Positions 1-6,788 of a stretch of 64,000 bases of DNA are shown piece after piece. This stretch comes from an uncultured Clostridia bacterium. Its GTDB lineage: Bacteria > Bacillota > Clostridia > Christensenellales > UBA1242. The notes under the pieces were generated by a model, which was given only the letters and a program-made list of their open reading frames with translations, made no database searches and was not told the DNA's origin. The stretch spans positions 1 to 64,000 of the forward strand of contig CALWTD010000025.1 in the NCBI GenBank assembly GCA_944384395.1, given 5' to 3'. Both the position numbers and the translations under genes were made by a program. Within the stretch, counting starts at the first letter, position 1; the number at the start of each line of letters is the position of its first letter.

Positions 1-293
1 CACCTTATCAGGGTGGTGCTCTAACCGACTGAGCTACAAGCCATCGTATTAAATTGTCATGTTTTAGTGACTTTAACATCTGTCATTTTTCGGTTAAATT
101 TTCCTTATCAGGGTGGTGCTCTAACCGGCTGAGCTACATCTCTATATGGTTTGTTTTAACGAGTTTAGCAACTCTCGTTGGCTTGCTCAAAGTGGTCAAA
201 TACACCTTATCAGGGTGGTGCTCTAACCGACTGAGCTACAATCCTATATTAAAATATACCTGTTTTTACGACTTTTTCAGCTGTCGTTTTTAA

Positions 294-367
294 CGATCTG
301 GACAGACTCGAACTGTCATCTTCACACCTTATCAGGGTGGTGCTCTAACCGGCTGAGCTACATTCCA
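294..367 (-). pseudogene. Near-complete tRNA-Ile(GAU)-like copy
   Basis: This is the only copy in the array with all four arms: D-stem GCTC/GAGC, anticodon stem CCACC/GGTGT around CTGATAA, and a perfect T-arm GACAG/CTGTC around TTCGAGT. Several things argue against a working tRNA. The acceptor strands TGGAATG and CAGATCG leave two mismatches plus wobbles, the outer anticodon-stem pair is mismatched, the variable region is one base too long, and no CCA is encoded. A covariance-model search would decide between a divergent gene and a pseudogene. Confidence 0.5.
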
Positions 368-512
368 TCGGTCTTGTTTTAATGACTTTAACAACTGTCG
401 CTGGTGTGCTCAAAGTGGTCAAATTCACCTTATCAGGGTGGTGCTCTAACCGGCTGAGCTACATTCCATCGGCTTAGTTTTATAGACTTATCTTTGTCTA
501 TGTATTAAATTT

Positions 513-620
513 CACCCGATAAGGTGTCCACCTTATAACCACCCATCAGGGAAGTGTATATGTGGTTGGCGTTCGCTTCGCTCGGCAACAGGGTGGTGCT
601 CTAACCGGCTGAGCTACAAT
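513..620 (-). pseudogene. tRNA-Ile-like copy split by a 52-nt insertion
   Basis: This is the promoter-proximal copy of the array. The anticodon arm reads CCACCCTG, is interrupted by 52 nt (537-588), then resumes ATAAGGTGG. Without the insertion the anticodon stem CCACC/GGTGG would be perfect, better than in the other copies. The insertion falls right after the wobble base G34. Its ends can pair (AACCAC with GTGGTT), and it contains a second CCCTGATGGG segment. Downstream, where a T-arm should be, a palindrome at 519-536 (ATAAGGTG, TC, CACCTTAT) folds on itself. Confidence 0.6.
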
Positions 621-653
621 CCATTACTCTAAACTTTTCTCAAAGTCTTGGTG

Positions 654-682
654 ATTATAATATATAAAATGCATAATGTCAA
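654..682 (-). promoter_or_regulatory. Consensus sigma-A promoter of the tRNA-like array
   Basis: On the minus strand, TTGACA (682-677) and TATAAT (659-654) are separated by exactly 17 bp, a perfect vegetative consensus. Transcription would start near 647 and run through the whole array. The first transcribed bases can form a hairpin with a GAGA tetraloop, AGACTTT/AAAGTTT, before the first tRNA-like copy. Confidence 0.85.
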
Positions 683-695
683 CTATTTTTTTGTA

Positions 696-724
696 TTGCA
701 AAATATATTTTTATATGATATACT
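696..724 (+). promoter_or_regulatory. Promoter for the gene at 745
   Basis: TTGCAA at 696-701 and TATACT at 719-724 have a 17-bp spacer, followed by the ribosome binding site AGAGGTG at 734-740. It diverges from the array promoter with only 13 bp between the two -35 boxes. Confidence 0.65.
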
Positions 725-744
725 AGTCGTTGTAGAGGTGAAAC

Positions 745-1152
745 ATGATTTATTATGGTAAACAGTTATCAAAAGAAGAGGTGTTGGTTAATTTACAAAA
801 CTTTGCAGTTGCAAAAAGTGGAAGAATTATTCAAACCTTAACTATTCAAGAAGCAAAAAAATTATTAAAAAATCAAACTTATTTTTATGAAATCGGTGGT
901 AAAGTTTTAGATATAGATTTATCAAATGATGAATATTTTGACAATACGGGTTATGATGCATTAAATGGTGCGAATAGTGCTTTTAATTGTGTTCATAACG
1001 CAATAGCTTGTTTAAAACGAGAAAAAGGAATAAAGTATTCAACACAAAAATATAAAGGAAAAGAGTTGACAGATAAAATTTCAAAATTAAATGACAATTA
1101 TATTAACGACAGAAAAAGATTTCAAGATTTTTTTAATGATATTGAAAGATAA
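745..1152 (+). CDS. Hypothetical protein, 135 aa
   Basis: I do not recognise this family. It is a soluble, charged protein with no signal peptide or membrane segment. Its middle has an aromatic-rich stretch (YFYEIGGKVLDIDLSNDEYF, roughly residues 46-65). The C-terminus is rich in Lys and Asp and probably helical. The start is well supported by AGAGGTG five bases upstream and a promoter at 696-724. It sits alone between the divergent tRNA-like array and a convergent glycosyltransferase, and ends in a shared hairpin terminator, so it is a single-gene unit. Confidence 0.75.
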   Translation: MIYYGKQLSKEEVLVNLQNFAVAKSGRIIQTLTIQEAKKLLKNQTYFYEIGGKVLDIDLSNDEYFDNTGYDALNGANSAFNCVHNAIACLKREKGIKYSTQKYKGKELTDKISKLNDNYINDRKRFQDFFNDIER

Positions 1153-1180
1153 AAATCATGCAAATGTGCATGATTTTTTT
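1153..1180. terminator. Bidirectional terminator between convergent genes
   Basis: AAATCATGCA and TGCATGATTT form a stem with runs of A before and T after, so it can work in both directions. It ends the gene at 745 and overlaps the stop codon of the minus-strand glycosyltransferase. Confidence 0.8.
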
Positions 1181-2573
1181 ATGCTGTTTCTTCGTTATTG
1201 TTATCAATATTTTCTTCGTTTAATATTTTTACAACGTCTTCTTCACTTAAAGTTTTTTCATATTTTTTTCTTTTTTCTATATTATTTTGATTTAACGATT
1301 GTTGAAAACTTTCACTTGTAACCAAAGTGTTTCTTTTTATTGGTTTCCACTTTGGAATTGTTATTGCCCCCATAAAAATTGAAAATGCATAAATAATCAT
1401 AAACATTGGAAACATTAAAATTGAAGGTAATACTTTTTTAAAAGGTTGGTTAATTCTTTTTCTCTCAAGAATATAAACTAAAAAGCCTTGTAAAATAAAT
1501 GGCAAAATAAACGCAAATATAAGGGAATATCCAATACCTTTTAATATAGTGTAAGCAAGTGCAGTGTTGCCAACACAAAAGTTGTATATCACTGTATATG
1601 TATAATAAAAAGGAAGCCATGTACAACAAAGTACTGCGATTGGTATAAACAATAGCGTAAAGAACATATCAAGATAGCTCCAACCAAATCTTGTAAAGAA
1701 TAATCCCAAACTTTTTAATCCATGTGTGTAAAAAAGTTTATGTGTTCCGTGACCAATTCTAACGTATCTTTTGTATGAATCTTTTATTGTTGAAGGGTGG
1801 TCTTCATATGTAATTGCATCTTTAACGTATTTAAATTTATGTTTTTTAAACAATTCGTCCATTGTAAATTCGGCATCTTCGGTTATGCCCATAGCGGTCC
1901 ATCCACCATTTTCTTTTATTATTTCAGCAGAAATCATCATGCCTGGTCCTGGACACATTTGCGCAGTATTCAAAAATGAACGAGCTTGTGAAGCAAATTT
2001 ACAATCTCTAATATACCAAAGTGCGGAGACACCTGTAACCACATTTTGCGTTAGATTTTTTGCATTATTATATGCTCGGCCTAATTTAACACCACTATCC
2101 AATGCATCGTTCATTTTTTCTAAGTAATCTGGATGTGCAAAATTATCGGCATCAAATCGGCAATATGCTTCATAATCCTTGTTTTCTTGTAACATTATTT
2201 TAAAGAAAAATTCCAAAGCATAACTTACTCTTGCATGTTTTGGGTTATTATCAAAGTGTTCTAAAACTATCGCGCCTGCCTCACGAGCAAGTTGAGCAGT
2301 GTTATCTGTGCAATTATCTGCTATAACATAGATGTCATATAAATCTTTTGGATAATTTTGCATTTGTAAATTTTTTATTGTTTCTTGGATAACATTAGCT
2401 TCGTTGCGTGCAGGAATAAAAATAGCAAATTTATGTTTTGTTTTAGCTTTTTTATATTTTTTTGCTGGCAAGAAAAAAAACAAAGTGTACATTAATTGTG
2501 ATGTAAAAGCCAGTCCAATAATTGCTGTTAAAACAATATTTATATTGTTAAGTATTGTATTAAAAAGTTCCAT
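1179..2573 (-). CDS. Membrane glycosyltransferase family 2
   Basis: A 464-aa processive-type family 2 glycosyltransferase, expected to move sugar from a nucleotide donor at the inner face of the membrane. An N-terminal membrane helix (about 10-35) is followed by the GT-A domain with FIPARNEANVI, IADNCTDNT, the metal-binding FDADN, and ITEDAEFT. The C-terminal part (about 300-420) has several hydrophobic segments. The usual QxxRW site is poorly kept: the matching stretch appears to be KRYVRIGHG. The start is supported by GAGAGAA eight bases upstream. Substrate is unknown; exopolysaccharide or a glycolipid are both possible. It stands alone, divergent from sufC. Confidence 0.85.
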   Translation of the reverse strand: MELFNTILNNINIVLTAIIGLAFTSQLMYTLFFFLPAKKYKKAKTKHKFAIFIPARNEANVIQETIKNLQMQNYPKDLYDIYVIADNCTDNTAQLAREAGAIVLEHFDNNPKHARVSYALEFFFKIMLQENKDYEAYCRFDADNFAHPDYLEKMNDALDSGVKLGRAYNNAKNLTQNVVTGVSALWYIRDCKFASQARSFLNTAQMCPGPGMMISAEIIKENGGWTAMGITEDAEFTMDELFKKHKFKYVKDAITYEDHPSTIKDSYKRYVRIGHGTHKLFYTHGLKSLGLFFTRFGWSYLDMFFTLLFIPIAVLCCTWLPFYYTYTVIYNFCVGNTALAYTILKGIGYSLIFAFILPFILQGFLVYILERKRINQPFKKVLPSILMFPMFMIIYAFSIFMGAITIPKWKPIKRNTLVTSESFQQSLNQNNIEKRKKYEKTLSEEDVVKILNEENIDNNNEETA

Positions 2574-2690
2574 AATTCTCTCTTTTGTTTGATTTCGTTG
2601 TAATTTATTTTATTAATAGGTCTTGTAAAGTATAACATAGTATACAAAAAAAATAAAGATTTTAATAAAAAAATATTACATACAAAAATT

Positions 2691-2718
2691 TTGAAATATT
2701 TTAATTTAATGTTATTAT
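2691..2718 (+). promoter_or_regulatory. Promoter of sufCB
   Basis: TTGAAA at 2691-2696 and TATTAT at 2713-2718 with a 16-bp spacer, about 36 bp before the sufC start. No IscR- or Fur-type operator is obvious in the AT-rich gap. Confidence 0.5.
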
Positions 2719-2754
2719 ATATGCGTTGCTAAAATATAAAACTAGGAGAAAAAT

Positions 2755-3453
2755 ATGATAGAATTAAAAGATATTTGTTTTGAAAGCGATGGAAAACAAA
2801 TATTGAAAAATATAAATTTAAAATTTGATAATGAGATAACTGTAATCACTGGTCCAAACGGAGCAGGAAAAAGTACACTTGCAAAAATATTGATGGGCAT
2901 AATTAAACCAACAAGTGGCAGTATATTTTATAATGGTCAGGATATAACTAATTTTACAATAACCGAAAGAGCAAAAATGGGATTTAGTTTTGCTTTTCAA
3001 CAACCTGTAAAATTTAAAGGATTAAGGGTGTGTGATATTTTAAAAATTGCAAATGCAAAAAAAGATGTGGCACTTAGCAAATACTTAAAAAATGTTGGAC
3101 TTTGTTCAAAAGAATATATGACAAGAGAATTAAGTGGAGACCTTAGTGGTGGAGAACTAAAAAGAATAGAAATTGCCACAGTTTTAGCAAGGGGAACAAA
3201 AGTTAATATTTTTGATGAACCAGAAGCTGGAATTGACCTTTGGAGTTTTAATAATTTAGTTAAAACATTTGAAGATTTTCAAAAAGAAATTAGTGGAATT
3301 TTTATTATGATATCTCACCAAGAAAAAATGATTGAATTTGCAAATAAAATAATTTTATTAAATGCAGGTAAAGTTGAAAAAATCGGAACAAAAGATGAAG
3401 TTATGCCACTATTATTAAACATAAATAAATCTTGTAAAGGCTGTGGGGTGTAA
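2755..3453 (+). CDS. sufC: Fe-S assembly ATPase SufC
   Basis: The ATPase subunit of the SUF iron-sulfur cluster scaffold; ATP binding drives cluster assembly on the SufB partner in the cytoplasm. The 232 residues hold Walker A GPNGAGKST (about 34-42), a Q-loop in FAFQQPVKF, the ABC signature LSGGELKR, Walker B VNIFDEPEAGID, and an H-loop in MISHQ. LSGGELKR and DEPEAGID are typical of SufC rather than transport ATPases. It overlaps or abuts sufB, so the two are cotranscribed. No sufS, sufU or sufD follows in the window. Confidence 0.95.
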   Translation: MIELKDICFESDGKQILKNINLKFDNEITVITGPNGAGKSTLAKILMGIIKPTSGSIFYNGQDITNFTITERAKMGFSFAFQQPVKFKGLRVCDILKIANAKKDVALSKYLKNVGLCSKEYMTRELSGDLSGGELKRIEIATVLARGTKVNIFDEPEAGIDLWSFNNLVKTFEDFQKEISGIFIMISHQEKMIEFANKIILLNAGKVEKIGTKDEVMPLLLNINKSCKGCGV

Positions 3454-3454
3454 A

Positions 3455-4363
3455 ATGGATCAAAAAGAACTTTTAGACATTGTAACAGACAATGCAGAAT
3501 ATATTGGTGCATACAACATAAGAGTAAACGGCAAGTTGCTTGAGAGAAGCACAAATGATTTTGTTGATATTATTTCAAAAAAAGATAAAGACGGAATAGA
3601 TATAATTGTTAAAGATAACACAGTTAATCAAACAATTTTAATTCCTGTTATTTTAACAAAAGGCGAAATTACCGATAAAGTGTACAACGATTTTTATATT
3701 GGGAAAAATTGTGATATAAAAATTATTGCTGGTTGTGGAGTTGACAACTGTTCGTCATGTACATCAGAGCATGATGGAATACACAGTTTTTATATTGGAG
3801 AGAATAGTAAAGTAAAATATATAGAAAGACACTACGGGCATGGAGATGGAGCAGGAAAAAAAATATTAAATCCTGTTACAAATGCTGTTTTAGAAAAGAA
3901 TAGTTACATGGAAATGGTAACAACACAAATAGAAGGCGTTGATGACTCTAAAAGAATTACAAATGCAACACTAAAAGAAAACGCAAGCATGGTTATAAAT
4001 GAAAAGATAATGACAAACTTAAACCAAAAAGCTGACAGCGAGTTTAATGTAAATTTAAATGGTGAAAATTCAAAAGCAAAAGTTAGTTCGAGAGTTGTTG
4101 CAAAAGATGAAAGCAATCAAAGTTTTTATTCTAATGTGCAAGGAAATAACAAATGTTTTGCTCATGTTGAATGTGATGCAATTATTGTTGGCAATGCAAA
4201 GGTTAGTTCTGTTCCAAAAATTGTTGCAAACTGTCCAGATGCTTCACTTGTTCACGAGGCGACAATTGGTAAAATTGCAGGAGAACAACTTTTGAAACTT
4301 TTAACACTTGGTCTTAGCGAAAGTGAAGCAGAGAAAGAAATTTTAAATGGATTTTTAAAATAA
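3455..4363 (+). CDS. sufB: Fe-S scaffold SufB/SufD family protein
   Basis: A SufBD-family scaffold protein, partner of SufC. At 302 aa it is much shorter than classical SufB (about 460-470 aa) and resembles the compact SufB of minimal SufBC systems in archaea and clostridia. A Cys-rich patch (GCGVDNCSSC, about residues 92-101) and HYGHGDG may be ligands. The C-terminal half shows the beta-helix-like pattern and the end HEATIGKIAGEQLLKLLTLG expected of the family. I prefer ATG 3455, with GGGGTG upstream, over the GTG at 3443 that overlaps sufC. Confidence 0.88.
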   Translation: MDQKELLDIVTDNAEYIGAYNIRVNGKLLERSTNDFVDIISKKDKDGIDIIVKDNTVNQTILIPVILTKGEITDKVYNDFYIGKNCDIKIIAGCGVDNCSSCTSEHDGIHSFYIGENSKVKYIERHYGHGDGAGKKILNPVTNAVLEKNSYMEMVTTQIEGVDDSKRITNATLKENASMVINEKIMTNLNQKADSEFNVNLNGENSKAKVSSRVVAKDESNQSFYSNVQGNNKCFAHVECDAIIVGNAKVSSVPKIVANCPDASLVHEATIGKIAGEQLLKLLTLGLSESEAEKEILNGFLK

Positions 4364-4383
4364 ATAAATTTTATTTTTTTGTT

Positions 4384-4411
4384 TTGTAAAAAAAAAGTTG
4401 TTTGATATAAT
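4384..4411 (+). promoter_or_regulatory. Promoter of hpf
   Basis: TTGTAA at 4384-4389 and TATAAT at 4406-4411 with a 16-bp spacer. AGGAGG follows at 4420-4425, ahead of the hpf start. Confidence 0.55.
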
Positions 4412-4431
4412 CAAAGTATAGGAGGAAACTT

Positions 4432-4962
4432 ATGAAAATTGATATTGTTGAAAGAAATTATGATGTTGGAGTTAGGCTTAGAACACTAATTGAAAAAAAA
4501 GTTGAAAAACTTTCTAGATACTTTAATGATAGTGCAACAGCAAGAGTTGTTTGTGCAATGGAAGGAAAAAGATTTAAACTTGAACTTACAATTTCTAATA
4601 AAGGTAATATTTATAGAAGTGAAACATACGGTGAAAATATGTACGAAAACATTGATATTGTTTTGCCAAAAATTGAAAAACAAATAATTAAATATGCTTC
4701 TAAAAATCGTGAAAAACTAAGAAAAGGTGCAATGGATATTCCAACTTTTGAATATTTGGAAGAAAAACCAGAAGAAAAAGAAAAAACAATATACAAACAC
4801 AAAACTTTTGATTTGGACCCAATAACAGTTGAAGACGCAAAAGAATTTTTGGAAAATGTTGGACATGATTTTTATGTTTTTTTGAATGCTGAAACAGGTA
4901 AAGTAAACATTTTGTACAACAGAAAAGACGGTGAACTTGGACTTATTGAATGTGTGTATTAA
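4432..4962 (+). CDS. hpf: Long-form ribosome hibernation promoting factor
   Basis: Binds the decoding region of idle ribosomes and, through its C-terminal domain, pairs them into inactive 100S dimers. The 176 residues fit the long form: an N-terminal S30AE/YfiA domain (about 1-100), a charged linker, and the C-terminal dimerisation domain (about 118-175) ending in VNILYNRKDGELGLIE. The start is supported by AGGAGG. It is a single-gene unit with its own promoter and a strong terminator immediately downstream. Confidence 0.93.
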   Translation: MKIDIVERNYDVGVRLRTLIEKKVEKLSRYFNDSATARVVCAMEGKRFKLELTISNKGNIYRSETYGENMYENIDIVLPKIEKQIIKYASKNREKLRKGAMDIPTFEYLEEKPEEKEKTIYKHKTFDLDPITVEDAKEFLENVGHDFYVFLNAETGKVNILYNRKDGELGLIECVY

Positions 4963-4990
4963 GATAAAGTAATTTTTAAATAAACAAGGG

Positions 4991-5020
4991 AATACTCTTC
5001 TTATAAGGAGAGTATTTTTT
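4991..5020 (+). terminator. Terminator of hpf, overlapping the next gene's RBS
   Basis: A 10-bp stem, AATACTCTTC (4991-5000) with GGAGAGTATT (5007-5016), loop TTATAA, then a T-run ending at 5020. The sequence AAGGAG at 5005-5010, the only ribosome binding site for the lipoprotein starting at 5021, lies in the loop and right arm. Confidence 0.8.
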
Positions 5021-5524
5021 ATGAATAAATTTAAAGTTTTTTTTACATTTTTAATTTTGTGCATGTTGTTTACTTTTACTGCGTGTGATTTAGGTAAAAA
5101 TGCAATAAGTGTGTCAATTTATGATATAACAAGTTTTGGTTCAAAAGATTATACTTTTAGTGTATCGTATCAAAAAGAGGACTCTTATGAAAATAAAGGT
5201 AGCGATATTTATATTAAAAGTGATGTAGATAATCTAAAAATAAAAATAAAAAAAGAATATGAAGATTTTGTAACAATAAATTTAAAAGAAAAAGATATAT
5301 TCCATAGTTTAACTAAATTAATTAGTGAAGCAAAAAATGAAAATGTTAAATTTTTACAATATCAAAATATGTTAAATTCAACCTATATTATTAATAGTGA
5401 AACTGATGCAACATTAGAAATAAAGGCAGTTGTTGGAGATATCACAGAGTCTAAAAGTATGTTGTATAATACCTTTGGTGTGTCCAATACCTTAAAATTG
5501 AATATAGAAAAATATGAAAAATAA
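5021..5524 (+). CDS. Predicted lipoprotein, 167 aa
   Basis: The N-terminus is a lipoprotein signal: basic start MNKFK, a hydrophobic core, and lipobox FTAC with the modified Cys at residue 22. The mature part is a small, Lys- and Asp-rich, probably beta-containing domain with no motif I recognise. It has no separate promoter visible; expression may depend on read-through of the hpf terminator, whose hairpin covers its ribosome binding site. Function unknown; anchored on the outer face of the membrane. Confidence 0.75.
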   Translation: MNKFKVFFTFLILCMLFTFTACDLGKNAISVSIYDITSFGSKDYTFSVSYQKEDSYENKGSDIYIKSDVDNLKIKIKKEYEDFVTINLKEKDIFHSLTKLISEAKNENVKFLQYQNMLNSTYIINSETDATLEIKAVVGDITESKSMLYNTFGVSNTLKLNIEKYEK

Positions 5525-5543
5525 ACAAAATGATAAAAAATAT

Positions 5544-5572
5544 TTGAAAAAATATATTTTTTAAGTTATTAT
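5544..5572 (+). promoter_or_regulatory. Promoter of the ABC ATPase at 5591
   Basis: TTGAAA at 5544-5549 and TATTAT at 5567-5572, 17-bp spacer, 18 bp before the start codon. The same -35/-10 pair precedes tuf. Confidence 0.6.
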
Positions 5573-5590
5573 CATATTATAAGGTGAGAT

Positions 5591-6241
5591 ATGATAGAAA
5601 TAAAAAATCTTTATTTAAAATATATAAGAGAATATTATGCTTTGTATGATGTAAATTTAAAGATTAAACAAGGCGAAAGTGTTGCGCTTATTGGAGATGA
5701 AGGAAGTGGGAAAACAACACTTTTAAGAGTTCTTGCAAAACTTGAAAAATACGATAAAGGTGAAATATATTTAAAAGAGATAAATTTAAAGAAAATAGAT
5801 TTTAAAAATGATGTAAATTTAGGCTATATTTCATTTAAACCTGTATTTTTGGAAAATAAAAGCATTTACGAAAATTTAAAATATGTTTTAAAAGAACGAA
5901 AATATAAAGATAAAGAAATAGAAGAAAAAGTAAATAATGCACTAATAGAATTTAATATTGAAAAATATAGAAATTTAAAAGCAAGTGAACTTTCATTATA
6001 TGAAAAATATGTTGTTTCTCTTGTAAGACTTTCGCTTAGACCACTTGACATTGTTTTAATAGATAATATTTTTGAAGAACTATCAAACGATGAAGTATCA
6101 AATATTTTAGAAATTGTAAAAAAAATATTTATAGATAAAAATGTAACAACTTTAATTGCGTCAAGCAAAGAAGAACTTTTAAAAGATGTTTGTTCGCGTT
6201 TTGTTCACTTTGAATACGGCTCAATTGTAGATAAAAAATAA
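5591..6241 (+). CDS. Degenerate ABC-type ATP-binding protein
   Basis: A 216-aa ABC ATPase domain. Walker A is good (GDEGSGKTT, about 36-44). The signature, normally LSGGQ, is LSLYEKY, and Walker B is DIVLIDNIF, with Asn where the catalytic Glu is expected. Such changes would allow ATP binding but probably little hydrolysis. No permease gene is next to it. It could be the silent half of a transporter or a regulatory ATP sensor; the sequence alone does not say. RBS AAGGTGAG precedes the ATG, and a hairpin terminator follows. Confidence 0.8.
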   Translation: MIEIKNLYLKYIREYYALYDVNLKIKQGESVALIGDEGSGKTTLLRVLAKLEKYDKGEIYLKEINLKKIDFKNDVNLGYISFKPVFLENKSIYENLKYVLKERKYKDKEIEEKVNNALIEFNIEKYRNLKASELSLYEKYVVSLVRLSLRPLDIVLIDNIFEELSNDEVSNILEIVKKIFIDKNVTTLIASSKEELLKDVCSRFVHFEYGSIVDKK

Positions 6242-6275
6242 TTTATAGTTACTAAAAGCAATCTTAAATTTATTT

Positions 6276-6306
6276 AAAACACTTCACATAGAAGTGTTTT
6301 TGTTTT
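6276..6306 (+). terminator. Terminator after the ABC ATPase
   Basis: AAAACACTTC (6276-6285) pairs with GAAGTGTTTT (6291-6300), a 10-bp stem with loop ACATA followed by TGTTTT. It also contains the likely -35 of the next gene. Confidence 0.8.
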
Positions 6307-6311
6307 ATAAT
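6283..6311 (+). promoter_or_regulatory. Promoter inside a terminator, for the TM2 gene
   Basis: TTCACA at 6283-6288 and TATAAT at 6306-6311 have a 17-bp spacer. The -35 lies in the loop of the upstream terminator. A start about 7 bases after the -10 falls at or beside the ATG at 6318, which has no Shine-Dalgarno site, so the mRNA may be leaderless. Confidence 0.55.
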
Positions 6312-6317
6312 CTTGTT

Positions 6318-6788
6318 ATGATAACTAAAAAAATTATTTGTCCAAGATGTAATGAAAAAATGCCACAAAATTCGGTAAGATGTGCTTGTTGTGGGTTAAT
6401 TTTTGACAGACTTAATTACGCAACAAATTTTGCTGGCAAAAAAATGATAAAAAGTGGAAATCGTGATAAAGTTGTGTATGTAAAAAAACTGCCAAGCGAT
6501 GTAAAAAAATGGAAGCTTATTTTAATGGGAGTTTTTGCAGGCCTTTTTGGTGGTCATTGTTTTTATGTGGGAAGATATGTTCGCGGAATTATTATGCTGT
6601 TTGGTGGAATTATTGCAATAGTTTCGGGAGTTTTGGCGTCTTTTTCATTGCTTCCAGAAAGTATATTTACTCTTTGTGGAATGATTTCGGGAGTTATGTT
6701 TATTGTATGGCTTTTTGATGTTATAAATATATGTTTTTCAAAATTTAAAGTTCCAGTATACATTGAAAAAACGGAGGTAAGAAAATGA
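6318..6788 (+). CDS. Zinc-ribbon TM2-domain membrane protein
   Basis: A 156-aa protein with an N-terminal zinc ribbon (Cys 8, 11, 22 and 25) and a C-terminal TM2 domain: two membrane helices around [17 protein letters not shown], the TM2 signature region. TM2 proteins are common in bacteria, with no agreed function. I chose ATG 6318, not the GTG at 6294, because the latter lies inside the upstream terminator hairpin and before the likely transcription start. Its stop codon overlaps the mnmA start (ATGA), which suggests translational coupling. Confidence 0.82.
   Translation: MITKKIICPRCNEKMPQNSVRCACCGLIFDRLNYATNFAGKKMIKSGNRDKVVYVKKLPSDVKKWKLILMGVFAGLFGGHCFYVGRYVRGIIMLFGGIIAIVSGVLASFSLLPESIFTLCGMISGVMFIVWLFDVINICFSKFKVPVYIEKTEVRK

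Larger units (their letters stand above)
1..650 (-). repeat. Array of six tRNA-Ile(GAU)-like half-repeats
   Basis: Read on the minus strand, six copies of a tRNA D-arm plus anticodon-arm segment occur at about 1-39, 103-138, 203-240, 325-362, 426-463 and 513-618. Each has the tRNA box-A-like TAGCTCAGYCGGTTAGAGC, and five have an intact CTGATAA anticodon loop (anticodon GAT, Ile). Only the copy at 294-367 continues into a recognisable T-arm. Between copies lies a small hairpin with a loop like AGNTGNTAAA followed by (T)AAAACA; its stem changes from copy to copy but keeps pairing (for example ACGAC/GTCGT, AACGAG/CTCGTT, TAGAC/GTCTA). The window starts inside the array, so its length is unknown. 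A consensus promoter at 654-682 reads into it. It may be decayed tandem tRNA-Ile genes or a repeated tRNA-mimicking RNA; I cannot tell which. Confidence 0.85.

Noticed and set aside
54..293. 79-codon open frame across the tRNA-like array
   Set aside because: Its repeated protein sequence comes from the antisense of the tRNA-like repeats; no ribosome binding site and wrong strand for the promoter.
1..650. CRISPR array
   Set aside because: Repeats are evenly tRNA-like with structured, similar spacers rather than unique spacers; no cas genes are present in the window.
1771..2127. 118-codon frame on the plus strand inside the glycosyltransferase
   Set aside because: Antisense shadow of a conserved coding region with no ribosome binding site.
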